64,000 nucleotides of DNA, from assembly GCA_950022655.1 (NCBI GenBank), contig OX465592.1, forward strand, positions 4,857,544 to 4,921,543, read 5' to 3'. This DNA comes from Alentia gelatinosa. Its lineage: Eukaryota > Annelida > Polychaeta > Phyllodocida > Polynoidae. The translations under genes were made by a program, and so were the position numbers. Of the stretch, positions 43,507 through 55,071 are shown in pieces (within the stretch, counting starts at the first letter, position 1; every line of letters begins with the position of its first letter). Below the pieces are notes generated by a model, which was not told the DNA's origin, ran no database searches, and saw nothing but the letters and a program-made list of their open reading frames with translations.

Positions 43507-43909
43507 AAGTCCAATGCACATACCGATTGAGGACTGAACGATTAGTTGCTAAATCATAAAGCTGTCGTTGAGCTAGTCTCAGGCAAAATGCGCTTCTAGG
43601 TGACCAACATGCAGCCATCACAGTGGAATACCAGAGAGGGGGTGATGTTCTGCGACAACGGACAATATTCCATTGTCACCGACTGAATTTATAAACCTTT
43701 TGCGAGCGATTTAGGAACATTGACCGACAACTTGTCAGCGACAAAAGAATATCTCATGGGGGGAGGGGGGGGCATTCACTAATCGTTGCCCCACATCTAC
43801 CGACTAAGGCCAACTCTGTGAGGATGCCTCGCCTGACACAAAGTACTGTCCCTTAGTCGCAGATAAAGTGCCATTCATGTTCCGAAATCGTCAGATGTGC
43901 ATTGGACTT
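43507..43909. mobile_element. Element M, copy 1
   Basis: AAGTCCAATGCACAT at 43507 and ATGTGCATTGGACTT at 43895-43909 are perfect 15-bp TIRs. The interior shares ACCGAT, GACCGACAACTTGTCAGCGA, CCACATCTACCGACTA and GGATGCCTCGCCTGACAC with other copies. CGAC/GTCGG words are frequent in both orientations. No coding sequence. Confidence 0.75.
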
Positions 43910-44083
43910 TTTATCATATACCTGTGCCAGTATGTTACACAAATACCAACCTCTGCTAGGGTATTGGCATTAAATATATACCGGCACAGTATGATGGTAT
44001 AAAATGAATGTACCACCCTACCTTGAATACAAATTCTGATTGGCTGAAAACAATTTCCTTATGTAATTTATCAAATACTTATA

Positions 44084-44215
44084 TTTGAAGGTATATAATA
44101 AAATAAAAAACCTTGTTTCTTTTGATAAAAATATTCCACTCGCTCTGGGAGCTCGTGGAATATTTTTATCGAAAGAAACGCGGTATGTGAGTATGTACCA
44201 GTAAGGTATATACAC
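44084..44215. repeat. Long hairpin, possible ATIR-like 3' end
   Basis: CTTTTGATAAAAATATTCCA against TGGAATATTTTTATCGAAAG, with loop CTCGCTCTGGGAGCTCG. The flank ATATTTGAAGGTATATA is shared (inverted) with the hairpin region at 54173-54190. Confidence 0.6.
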
Positions 44216-44624
44216 TTCATCTTAATATTCAGTAATGTGCGATGTAGAACCTACTGCTACCTTCTCATACTCAGTATGAGAGACATATCGAGCTTCATTT
44301 GGTGGAGTTCCTGTACACAGTAATGTGTGGTGTCTACAGAACCGATTACTACCTTCTTATGCTCTGTGTCAGAAACTTATTGTCAGGGAGGGTATAACAT
44401 GAAGGCCGCAGGTGTAGCCACGACTCCAATGACAATCAGCGTCAGATGAATAGGACAATGCCGATATTTATAGCTGCCAGAGATGGTGTAGTGTGAGGGC
44501 GACTCGTGAAGGATTATTATGAAGTGTTATTCCCAGCAGCAGGTCGCACAGCATTGGCTTCATTTCGGAGCAGTCGGCGTTCAGCAGAGATAAGAATCCT
44601 GTGCTGAGCTGAGTGTGTCTTGAT

Positions 44625-45250
44625 TTACACCTTAAGATGAATGTGTTGTGCTATGTAATGCCTGTTACAACTGACTATGTTTACGTCTTAAGATGAATGT
44701 TTGGTGCCAGGTAGCGCCTGTTACAACTGACTACGTTTACGTCTTAAGATGAATGTGTGGTGCCATGTAATGCCTGTTACAACTGACTATGTTTACATCT
44801 TGAGATGGAGATATGGTGCCATGTAATGCCTGTTACAACTGACTATGTTTACATCTTGAGATGGAGATATGGTGCCATGTAGTGCCTGTTACAACTGACT
44901 ATGTTTACGGCTTGAGATGGAGATGTGGTGCCATGTAGCGCCTGTTACAACAAACTGCGTTTACGTCTTAAGATGGAGATATGGTGCCGTGTAATGCCTG
45001 TTACAACTGACTACGTTTATGGCATGAGATTGACGTATGGTGCCATGTAGTGCCTGTTACAACTGACTATGTTTATGTCTTGAGATGGAGATATGGTGCC
45101 ATGTAATGCCTGTTACAACTGACTATGTTTATGTCTTGAGATGGAGATATGGTGCCATGTAGTGCCTGTTACAACTGACTATGTTTATGTCTTGAGATGG
45201 AGATATGGTGCCATGTAATGCCTGTTACGACTGACTATGTTTATGTCTTT
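44625..45250. repeat. 56-bp minisatellite, about 11 copies
   Basis: Unit TGTTACAACTGACTATGTTT, ACATCTTGAGATGGAGATAT, GGTGCCATGTAATGCC; starts at 44663 and 44719. Confidence 0.94.
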
Positions 45251-45998
45251 TTACGCCTGCCTACCCGCTTTTCTCTTTGATGTCATATATGCACATAGCA
45301 AATATCACCTAATATGACATCAAAGAGAAAAGCAGTGCCTTGTGTGTCTACACTAAGAACTAAATTTGAGATTGGTGCTGGCATCTGGTTCATGAAAATA
45401 TTGCAGTTTCTCATAGACACCAATGGTTAAGCAGTTACCTTCTTCAGATGGCCTTCCCATAGAAGTTAGCATGTGACATGCCTTTTTTTTGCATTTTCTA
45501 TTTGCTGATATATGAAACTTATATTATCTAGAGTTATTCTTCAGATGGCTTTTCCGTAGAAGATAGCATGGTGACATAGCAATTTTTAGCATTTCTCCTT
45601 TGGATATATCTTTCCAATTTCTTTTTTTTTCTTTTGTTTTTTTCGTTCACTTGGAAAAAATCCATTGTTGGAAATTCTAGTGTTGAAAAAGATTCATCAG
45701 TGTCATCTTGCCACAAAGTCAAATTATTGCAGTTTTCCAGAGACACCAATACTTAAGCACCTACCTTTTCAAATGGTCTTCCCATAGAAGTTAGCGCTGT
45801 GACATGCCCTTTTTGTATTTTCTATTTGCTGATATATGAAACTTATATTATCAAGAGTTATTTGTAAAAATCAATAGAATTTAGAAATTACCCAACTACC
45901 AGCATTTGTCTTTAAATAGTCGTATACATATAGATACAAACCTTTAGCAGGTCACTTCAACATTATGCTCAAGACTTGTGAATGACCAACTCTGAAGG

Positions 45999-46589
45999 TG
46001 CAGGACTGATTGAGTAAAATAAAGTCTGAAACATCCATGCCATCCAACTCTGACCAGAACCGATTTGGCCAAAACCATCCTCGAGAGCTCAAGTCCAATG
46101 CACATAGATCTACCGATTTCAGAACATTGATGTACCTTTGTCGGTGACAAAGGAACGGTAATTTGTCCAAGGCGAGGCATCCTGATGGAGCGGCCCTAGT
46201 CGGTAGATGTGGGCCAATGAGGCAAGGGTCAGGCAACGATTAGTGAACCCCCCTTTGAGATGTTATTTTGTCACCGATGAGTTGTTGGTCGATGTTCCTA
46301 AATCGCTGGCTAAAAGTTTATCAACATGATAATAAACCCAGTTTGCGACAATGGAATAATGACCCCCCCCCCAATTCGGGTGGCCGATACGGGTTACATA
46401 ATTTGCCTGTGACAAGTTCACTGACAATTATACAATTTAGGAACTAATCGTTCAACCCTGAATCAGTAGATGTGCATTGGACTTGAGCTGTCATTTTGCT
46501 CGAGCATGGTTTTGGCCAAATCGCTTCTTGCCAGAGTTGGATGGCATGGATGTTTCAGACTGACTTTATTTTACTCAATCAGTCCTGCA
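45999..46589. mobile_element. Palindromic element with M nested at its centre (unit 1)
   Basis: Outer arms start TGCAGGACTGATTGAGTAAA (45999) and end TTTACTCAATCAGTCCTGCA (46589); each arm is about 100 bp and they are inverse to each other. M occupies 46091-46484 between GAGCTC and GAGCTG, that is at the dyad. Outer element superfamily unknown. Confidence 0.75.
46091..46484. mobile_element. Element M, copy 2
   Basis: AAGTCCAATGCACAT to ATGTGCATTGGACTT. Interior with CTTTGTCGGTGACAAAGG hairpin, GCGAGGCATCCTGATGGAGC and a 10-C homopolymer at about 46363-46372. Confidence 0.78.
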
Positions 46590-46929
46590 CACTAGTAGTC
46601 ACGTCATGCACTAGTCCTGAGCTTGGTGGGACTGATTGTCTATTTCCATAGAGAGGAGAACTAGCCACAGCACTACAGGACAGCTATAACAAATCACTGT
46701 CACATTCCTTGACAATCAGATTCGCGGAGATAGAATAGTAACCGAAACAGAAAACACACATTAGGGCCTCATTCTGGACGATATTAGATAGTAATTATCG
46801 TGGAGGTGTGTTTTACAGCACAGAAGGCGGGAGAATGAGACCGGGTACGGGGAGGGCGGTGTGTGTGGAGTAGACAGCCGGGCGGTAATGACTGACGTGC
46901 GCTGCGTGTTTCTCACGCTGGTCTCAGGT

Positions 46930-47433
46930 CTGCTGCATCCTTGGGTCAGGGACTCATATGCATGTTGCATGCTACGTCTTTGGGTCATGGCCTCAGATAC
47001 ACATTGCATACTGCATCCTTGGGTCTGGGTCAGGGACTTAAACGTACATCATGTGCTGCATCCTTGGGTCAGGGCCTCAGATGCATGTAGCATGCTGCAT
47101 TCTTGGGTCAGATGAGACCCACATCATATTCTGCGTCCTTGGGTCAGGGCCTCAGAAGAACATCGTGTGCTGCGTCCTTGGGTCAGGACCTCAGATGCAT
47201 GTGGCATGCTGCATCCTTTGGTCATGGACTCAGACGCTCATTGCATACTGCGTCTTTTGGTCAGGGACTTAGACGCACATCGTGGGTTGGTTCCTTGGGT
47301 CGGGGCCTCCGATGCATGTCATGGGTTGCATCTTTCAGTCAGGGCCTCAGACGCATATTGCATGCTGCGTCCTTGGGTCACGGACTCAGACGCAGATCGC
47401 ATGCTGTATCTTGGGGTCATGAACTCATGAACT
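46930..47433. repeat. 39-bp minisatellite, array 1
   Basis: Unit GCTGCATCCTTGGGTCAGGG plus ACTCAGATGCATGTTGCAT; starts at 46941 and 46980. About 13 copies. The period of 39 keeps frames open; not coding. Confidence 0.93.
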
Positions 47434-49274
47434 GCATTTTCTATTTGCTGATATATGAAACTTATATTATCTAGAGTTATTCTTCAGATGGCTTTTCCGT
47501 AGAAGATAGCATGGTGACATAGCAATTTTTAGCATTTCTCCTTTGGATATATCTTTCCAATTTCTTTTTTTTTCTTTTGTTTTTTTCGTTCACTTGGAAA
47601 AAATCCATTCCTTTTCAAATGGTCTTCCCACAGAAGTTAGCACTGTGACATGCCCTTTTTGTATTTTCTATTTGCTGATATATGAAACTTATATTATCAA
47701 GAGTTATTTGTAAAAATCAATAGAATTTAGAAATCACCCAACTACCAGCATTTGTCTTTAAATAGTCGTATGCAAATAGATACAAACCTTTAGCAGGTCA
47801 CTTCAACATTATGCTCAGGACTGGTGAATGACCTAACTCTGAAGGTGCAGGACTGATTGAGTAAAATAAAGTTTGAAACATCCATGCCATCCAACTCTGG
47901 CAAGAAGCAATTTGGCCAAAACCATGCTCGAGCAAAATGGCAGCTCAAGTCCAATTCACATCTACCGATTTCAGAACATTGATGTACCTTTGTCGGTGAC
48001 AAAGGAACGGTAATTTGTCTCAGGCGAGGCATCCTGATGGAGCGGCCCTAGTCGGTAGATGTGGGCCAATGAGGCAAGGGTCAGGCAACGATTAGTGAAC
48101 CCCCCTTTGAGATGTTATTTTGTCACCGATGAGTTGTTGGTCGATGTTCCTAAATCGCTGGCTAAAAGTTTATCAACATGATAATAAACCCAGTTTGCGA
48201 CAATGGAATAATGACCCCCCCCCCCCCAATTCGGGTGGCCGATACGGGTTACATAATTTGCCTGTGACAAGTTCACTGACAATTATACAATTTAGGAACT
48301 AATCGTTCAACCCTGAATCAGTAGATGTGCATTGGACTTGAGCTGTCATTTTGCTCGAGTATGGTTTTGGCCAAATCGCTTCTTGCCAGAGTTGGATGGC
48401 ATGGATGTTTCAGACTGACTTTATTTTACTCAATCAGTCCTGCACACTAGTAGTCACGTCATGCACTAGTCCTGAGCTTGGTGGGACTGATTGTCTATTT
48501 CCATAGAGAGGAGAACTAGCCCCAGCACTGCAGGACAGCTATAACAAATCACTGTCACATTCCTTGACAATCAGATTCGCGGAGATAGAATAGTAACCGA
48601 AACAGAAAACACACATTAGGGCCTCATTCTGGACGATATTAGATAGTAATTATCGTGGAGGTGTGTTTTACAGCACAGAAGGCGGGAGAATGAGACCGGG
48701 TACGGGGAGGGCGGGGTATGGGGAGTAGACAGCCGGGCGGTAATTACTGACGTGCGCTGCGTGTTTCTCACGCTGGTCTCAGGTCTGCTGCATCCTTGGG
48801 TCAGGGACTCAGACAAACATTGCCTCCTTGGGTCAGGGACTCAGATGCATGTTGCATGCTACGTCTTTGGGTCATAGCCTCAGATAGACATTGCATACCG
48901 CATCCTTGGGTCTGGGTCAGGGACTCAACGCACATCATGTGCTGCATCCTTGGGTCAGGGCCTCAGATGCATGTAGCATGCTGCATTCTTGGGTCAGATG
49001 AGACTCACATCATATTCTGCGTCCTTGGGTCAGGGCCTCAGAAGAACATCGCGTGCTGCGTCCTTGGGTCAGGACCTCAGATGCATGTGGCATGCTGCAT
49101 CCTTTGGTCATGGACTCAGACGCTAATTGCAGACTGCGTCTTTCGGTCAGGGACTTAGACGCACATCGTGGGTTGGGTCCTTGGGTCAGGGCCTCCGATG
49201 CATGTCATGGGTTGCATCTTTCAGTCATGAACTCAGACACAGATCGCATGCTGTATCTTGGGGTCATGAACTCA
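47434..49274. repeat. 1.9-kb tandem duplication, unit 2
   Basis: Head-to-tail copy of unit 1. The match runs to GGGGTCATGAACTCA at 49260-49274, where unit 1 (47414-47428) breaks into the start of unit 2. The breakpoint therefore lies in the minisatellite. Confidence 0.92.
47846..48444. mobile_element. Palindromic element with nested M (unit 2)
   Basis: Same nested pair as at 45999-46589. The left arm here is complete (GCTCGAGCAAAATGGCAGCT), and M occupies 47947-48339. The C homopolymer is 13 long instead of 10. Confidence 0.75.
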
Positions 49275-49450
49275 GACACTCATTTAGGGCTGCGTCCTTA
49301 GGTCAGGGACATACACTGCGTGCTGCATTCTCGGGTCAGGGACTCAGCATGCATATCATGGGCTACATCCTTGGGTCACAGACTCAGATGCACATTGTGA
49401 GTTGCATCCTTAGGTCTGGGCCGCGGACGCACATCGCGTGCTGCGTATGT
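48787..49450. repeat. 39-bp minisatellite, array 2
   Basis: Same unit as array 1, about 17 copies, with unit gain and loss relative to array 1 (an extra unit near 48808-48838; one or two units lost near 49230). Tail 49275-49450 is not represented in unit 1. Confidence 0.93.
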
Positions 49451-50118
49451 GTGCTGCAGTCTTGTGCGCACCCCTTCAATAACACACCATAAGACCAGGT
49501 GGTGCATATATTATATCCTGGATGTCTATTTACTGAGAATTCTAATAATTCATTTCTTGTTCCTCCCGGAGTTTTGTAATTTGGAAAGCAGACGTCATTT
49601 AACAATCATTTTCGGTCGCCGACCTGCCTGATGCTAACTTCTGCGACCCTTATCCAGCAACAATTATGTATAAAAGCTCGTGAAGTAGAAGTTAGATAAG
49701 CTTTTAAGAGTTTCCTATGTACAATCTTCGATTTCAGACATTGTTCTACGTTGGAGTGGTCACTTGTAGCCCTTTAGATAGTCTTTTATGCACCGATGGA
49801 AAGTTCAAGTGTATTTTCTACCCACACTTACTGTAACTCTTTCGGTTCAATAAATAGAGCGAAGCACGATATTAAGAAAAAAACCCCAAAAAAAACATAC
49901 AATTCTCTCAGCATTCTTCTCACAAAACCTGAATGGATCCTTTGTAGACTCAGTAGATGTCTTGTATATGTCTGGAATACTTTACAGTCACGACCGACAC
50001 TACAGAAGTCTACTAAATCTAGATGCACGTTTTGTTCTCTGCCCTACATAAAGCAATGCCGCGGGTGTTTTACAATTCTACGCTGTTACCCGGAGTTTAC
50101 ACTAGAAGATTCTGAAAA
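49451..50118. other. Unassigned
   Basis: No gene or repeat recognised. Confidence 0.4.
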
Positions 50119-50770
50119 CGGGCACCCACCAACGCCGATACACGCTGACGCGCACCGATACAAAATGACCATATCGTAGCGTATCGGTGCGCGTCGGTTC
50201 GCGTCGTAACGTGTTGGGAGGGTGCATGAAAAAGGTACCATGGTCCCGATACACCCTGATATAGCTCACGACGCATCCAGCGTAATTAACAATACTTCTT
50301 TAATAATTCCAGAAATAATGCATATTTATGATTGATATTTTACCTGTAATAATAGTATATGATATTTCATAATAATATTTAATGAAAAAATCAATTCCAA
50401 GTTAAAGTATAAAATGATCGATTTGAGACCCTATTATCAAATTTCTGCAGAGGGGCATTACCACTATATATTTTAGATATTCTGAAATTTTCATAATTTT
50501 CTGTTGATTATTTGGGGCTGTTGATTATTTCATATGATTTCCCGTTGAAAGCGTCGCCGATACACACCGACGCGCTACGACAATCAATACATGATTGATT
50601 GTCGTAGACCCTATACGATTCTGGATTTTTATCGTAGCGCGTCGGTGCGCGTCGGTAGCGTTATCGTAGAAACCCTACCAACTGCCCCGATACGCGCTAC
50701 GATATGGATTTAGTATTGGGAGGTCAATATCGGTGCGCGTCGGTTCGCGTCGGGAGCCCGGTGGACACCC
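50119..50770. mobile_element. Motif-rich MITE, CGCGTCGG/CGATA family (L)
   Basis: Left end CGGGCACCCACCAACGCCGA; right end GTCGGGAGCCCGGTGGACAC is roughly its inverse. Near both ends the words GGTGCGCGTCGG, CGACGCG and CGATAC recur in both orientations; the middle (50280-50550) is AT-rich. Immediately followed by a C homopolymer (about 50768-50784). Confidence 0.65.
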
Positions 50771-50784
50771 CCCCCCCCCCCCCC

Positions 50785-51754
50785 TTACCAGCATCAGAAA
50801 GGAAACATATTGAGATGTCCTTCCGAAAGGAGAGTTTTCAGGATCGAGGTCAGGATAATGACCTAGTTACTAAAGCGCGCCTGCCTGTGACGTCATTGTT
50901 GACAAAGTTACTAAATATCGTCTGCTCGTGACGTCATTGCTGACCTATTTTCTAAATGTCGTCTGCTTGTGTCCTTGATCTGAGCTGAATTTCATCATTT
51001 TGCCGCTGAGTAGAAGTTCACGTAATCTTAGAATCGCGGTAAAATAAGCCACAAAATCACTCATCGAAATTGATTTTCCTTCTTTCGCGGATACGCCTCA
51101 GGCAGTATTGTGGATCTTTCATTAATGCCACTCGCTGGGTCATTTATGCGGCGGCTAAAATCATGAGAAAGATGAAGCGGAATCATAAAGGTTGAGCATC
51201 TTCTTTCAGATTGTGAAAGTCTGAAAGACCAACACAAAAGCTGCCCGGCTTGAAATGAGTGCTTTTATGTGGGGCAGAACTGGAGAAATACGAAATTAGA
51301 AGTTGGAATGAATCTTTGGTAGCATTTGTGATTGCAGTGAGACCCGGGCGATATTACAGTCTTTTTCCCATCTCGGCAAGCAGGCAGAAGTGCAGCTGTC
51401 TCAGAGGCCACTTCTTATGAAATAAGGCGGCAGGCAATCTCTGAGAAACACCGCAGATTTAACTGCCATCCTTTTTTTCATCTCTCAGCAAAAATCATGT
51501 TACAGCATTTCTTTTTGAGATAGATTCAATTTGCATGTCGACCGGGAAGATTTGAGAACGAGGCTTGGATGGCCGGCGGGTGTGGTCCTGTGTTAGAGTG
51601 GAGCAGTGTGGGAGGTGTCTCAGCGTCTAACCGAGTGGTGCAGCCTAACCGGAACCTGCCTCGCTCTCACAGGCTTAGCGTCCACTTCCACTTCCGGTAA
51701 CCTCGTTAAACCAGCAGTGGGCGTTGTGGCCCGTTCTAAAGCAGTGTTTCCTTC
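50785..51754. other. Unique region with octamer-type site
   Basis: Apparently single-copy sequence. ATTTGCAT at 51529-51536 is an exact POU octamer complement. TGACCTAGTTACTAAAGCGC, CGTCATTGTTGACAAAGTTA and CGTCATTGCTGACC form a small degenerate tandem at about 50860-50960. Candidate noncoding regulatory region; no exon found. Confidence 0.3.
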
Positions 51755-52842
51755 TTAGGCCTGGCGTCCACCTACTACGATAGAAATTTAGACCTACCGA
51801 TATGGCACCGATACAAAAAGCAAAAATCGGAGACATATCGGGAAAGTGCAAAATCGTAGACATATGTGTAGACATTGCAATTTACCACACATTGTAAAGG
51901 ATAGAGCCCCATTTTTCATTGGTGCCTAATCGCAGGGACGTGGTCAACTGCTTCGATATTATCGTAGACCATCTCGGAGCCATATTGTAGTAGGTGGATG
52001 CTGGGCTTTAGGCCTGGCGTCCACCTACTGCGATATGGCTCAGATTTGGTCTACGATGCACCTCCGGATAAAAAAACAAAATCGCGTCGGAAGGTCCCCT
52101 AATATCAGGGTAGTTGGCCACGTTTCTGCGATTAAACACCGATAAAACCCCATACAATGCGTGTGTAGACATATGTGTACGATTTTACACCTTCCCGATA
52201 TGTCACCGATATTAGCTTTTTGTATCGGTGCCATATTGGTTAGTCCACCTACTACGATAGAATCGCAGACCTCCAGATATGGAACCGATACAAAATGTCA
52301 AAATCGGTGCCATATCGGAAAGGTGCAAAATCGTAGACATATGTCTAGACATGCCAATCCACCACGCATTGTATGGGGGTTTTATTGGTGTCTAATCGCA
52401 GAAACGTGGTCAACTGCCCCGATATTAGGTAACCTTCCGACGCGATTTTGATTTTTTATCAGGAGGTGCATCGTAGGGCATATCGGTACCATATCGTAGT
52501 AGGTGGACGCCGAGCCTTAGGCCCGGCGTCCACCTACTACGATAGAATCGTAGACCTCCCGATATGGCACCGATACAAAATGTCAAAATCGGTGCCATAT
52601 CGGGAAGGTGCAAAATCGTAGACATATGTCTAGACATGCCAATTCACCATGCATTGTATGGGGCTTTTATCGGTGTCTAATCGCAGAAACGTGGTCAACT
52701 GCCCCGATATTAGGTAACCTTCCGACGCGATTTTTATTTTTTATCGGGAGGTGCCTCGTAGGGCATATCGGTGCCATATCGTAGTAGGTGGACGCCGGGC
52801 CTTAGTCTAAATTTCTATGTAGTAGGTGGACGCCAGGCTTTA
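51755..52842. mobile_element. Head-to-tail cluster of Harbinger-like MITEs
   Basis: At least four full or partial copies with TIR GGCCTGGCGTCCACCTACTA are joined at TTA trinucleotides: 51755-51757, 52008-52010, 52240-52242, 52517-52519, 52802-52804 and 52840-52842. The first copy spans 51758-52007. The third to fourth junction reads GCCGAGCC-TTA-GGCCCGGCG. Interiors repeat CGATATGGCACCGATAC and ATCGTAGAC words on both strands. The last piece is a solo terminus. TTA duplication and GGCC ends suggest PIF/Harbinger. Confidence 0.78.
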
Positions 52843-52891
52843 CACTCGTTCAGAGAGGGTCCACAGTCACAGGCCGCTTTATTTTACTCAT

Positions 52892-53030
52892 TATCTCACC
52901 CCTGGTATTTTGTCCCATAGGTTTAACATTGGGAACTCGTTCTCTATGCCTATACGAGTATTGCAGTCCGTTCTCCATGGTATTTATCCTGTGTGTTGTC
53001 CATTCTTTCAGTATGTACAGGGGTGAGATA
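52892..53030 (+). mobile_element. Family A element lacking the hairpin
   Basis: TATCTCACCCCTGGTATTTT at 52892 to AGGGGTGAGATA at 53030. It stops exactly at the internal terminus and abuts the first unit of the 73-bp array. Confidence 0.75.
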
Positions 53031-53425
53031 TGTGTTTTCTATGGACAATTTGTATAAGGTGGATATATCTGTATGCTCCGGGTATGGTGATACACACTCC
53101 CTATGTGTTTTCTCTGGACACTTTGTATTAGGTGGATATATCTGTATGCTCTGGGTATGGTGATACACACTCCCTATGTGTTTTCTATGAACACTTTGTA
53201 TCAGGTGGATATATCTGTATGCTGTGGGTATGGTGATACACACTCCCTGTTTTTTTCTATAAACACTCTGTATTAGGTGGATATATCTGTATGCTCTGGG
53301 TATGGTGATACATGCTCCCTATGTGTTTTCTATGTACCCTTTGTATAAGGTGGATATATTTGTATGTTCCGGGTATGTAGATACACGCTGCCTATGTGTT
53401 TTCTATGGACACTTTGTATTAGGTG
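53031..53425. repeat. 73-bp tandem repeat, about 5.4 copies
   Basis: Unit TGTGTTTTCTATGGACACTT, TGTATTAGGTGGATATATCT, GTATGCTCTGGGTATGGTGA; starts at 53031, 53104 and 53177. One dispersed unit lies at 7724-7803. Confidence 0.93.
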
Positions 53426-53815
53426 GGTAATAAAGACTGGTACTGTTACCTACACGAGAAACTGCCACACGCTTTTAGCCACCTTTTTAGAAGTGGGTTT
53501 TAGAACTTAATGAACTGTGCCAAGCGGATCTGTCGAGTTATATGCACCTCCACATTTTATCAAGCTCTGTCTCTAAACCTCTTTTTACAAAGGAACCTGA
53601 ACCTGAAGAAAATGCACGCAGGCACTTTTCATTTCTACACGAACGAATTCTGAGCTTTGTTCTGAGCAGAAATGTAAGGGAAAACTGAAATACAGAACAT
53701 TGAACATCCCGGTGTAAAGTAAACCAGCACCCCCTGTGTTTTAAAACATCAATTCTAGATATAGAATATCTGTCAAGCAAATGAATGATGTGCTATAGCT
53801 GGAAGTACATCTTAT
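53426..53815. other. Unassigned
   Basis: No gene or repeat recognised. Confidence 0.4.
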
Positions 53816-54172
53816 CATCTCACCACTGGCACTTTTTCCCCATGGGCTTAACAGTGGAAACTCGTACCCAACGCCCATGAAGTATTTGGAGAAAATACTC
53901 AATTGGAGATTATGTCCCAGATTTTAGTCAATCAATCAGTATGAAGGGTGAGATGAATTCTCAATCCTATTCAAGTCGATTATGAATCGCTATGTAATTC
54001 ACGCAGCTTCACCTTGTAAATTACTAGAGGGAAACTATGTTCCGGTGAGCAAAAGTTCAAAGTTACGAGGTAAGACTCGGAAAAATTACTGCCCAAGGCC
54101 TTGGCCGCGGGCAATAATTTACCGAGTAATTTTGATTTTTGCTTACCGGTACTTGGTTTCCCTATTCCTATA
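53816..54172 (+). mobile_element. Diverged asymmetric-TIR element with long hairpin
   Basis: ATCTCACCACTGGCACTTTT with CATGGGCTTAACAGTGG (family A-like) near 53817, internal GGGTGAGATGAATTC at 53946, then a hairpin at 54030-54172: GGAAACTATGTTCCGGTGAG against CTTACCGGTACTTGGTTTCC, and AAAATTACTGCCC against GGGCAATAATTT. The 3' end GGTTTCC agrees with families A and C. It appears to be a fourth family of the same layout. Confidence 0.55.
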
Positions 54173-55018
54173 TACCTTCAAATATCGATAAAAATAGTTA
54201 TTTATTTACCTATGATAGTACCAAGAAAAATGGTAACCCTTATCGAGTAACTGCAACAGCTATGTTTTCGTCTCTGCCCTCTATGTCACGTGGTCAGCCC
54301 AGGACGAGAACTTCAGCCCGGGACGAAAACGTTACCCTTGCTACATAACTGATAATTACTGCACCCCCAGCAGCGGTTATAAGTATATATTGTTCGGAAA
54401 TGGGTATATAGGAATATGCTATTCAAACCCGATGGGATACGAGCTCTGACCATAAACCTTCATAGGTTTACTCTATATGACAAAGTGTCACACTTGATCT
54501 CTCCTAATGGGGTACGGTTGGATGATAACGTTGCAGCCGGTATCATGTGAGGCCGATGGGCATCCGATAACAGCTGTTTATTGCGTTTTATAAAAGTTCT
54601 GTGGCCCGTTGGCAATATCCACCGCAAAAGTCGTTGACCTTGGAATTTACTCGAGTGTTTACACTGGCAACTAAGTTTTCACAGAATCGCTGCTCGTCTA
54701 GACGACTCATTCAAGCTAGCTAGAAATAGTCGTGGGCGTCAGAGCGTGTACAATAGTCGTCAAGTGGTGCTAAATTGAATAATTTGATGTAATCAGACAA
54801 TCTGCAGTCGCCATGCGCTTGGCGTTTACATTAGACGATTTCTATCATTTTACTGCTGAAAGTCGTCAGGAGGTACAAAATGCCAGAATCGCCGACCAGA
54901 ATCGTCTAGTGCCGGGATAGGCACCAATCGTCACTCTCCAGCCCCTATCATTAGTAAAATGTCACATGTGATTGGAGAGTGTAGCATGCCAGTAGCCGCC
55001 TTCAATCACCGTACTCCC
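54173..55018. other. Mostly unassigned; possible motif-rich element
   Basis: GTCGTTGACCTTGGAATT then GAGTGTTTACACTGGC (54613-54670), and CGTTTACATTAGACGATTTC (about 54826), with repeated TCGTC and GACGA words up to 54930. A similar pair, TCGTTGACCCAAGAATTGG and GCGTTTACACTGGACGATT, lies at 59840-59890. Ends are not defined. Confidence 0.35.
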
Positions 55019-55071
55019 GGGGGGGGGGGCGTGGGGGGCATGGGGGGCGTGGGGGGCGCAGGGGAAGGGGA
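55019..55071. repeat. G-rich short tandem repeat
   Basis: Ten or more G followed by CGTGGGGGGCATGGGGGGCG-type 9-bp units. Runs of six G make quadruplex formation on this strand likely. Confidence 0.9.

Larger units (their letters stand above)
45491..47433. repeat. 1.9-kb tandem duplication, unit 1
   Basis: Begins GCATTTTCTATTTGCTGATA; the same sequence restarts at 47434 directly after minisatellite sequence. It contains an outer palindromic element with M nested in it, about 330 bp of single-copy sequence and a 39-bp array. Relative to unit 2 it has a 97-bp segment (45667-45763) that unit 2 lacks, and it lacks 10 bp in the left arm of the nested element. Confidence 0.92.

Noticed and set aside
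55019..55071. Telomere-like repeat
   Set aside because: Units are GGGGGGCGT/GGGGGGCAT, not TTAGGG, and the tract is only about 50 bp.
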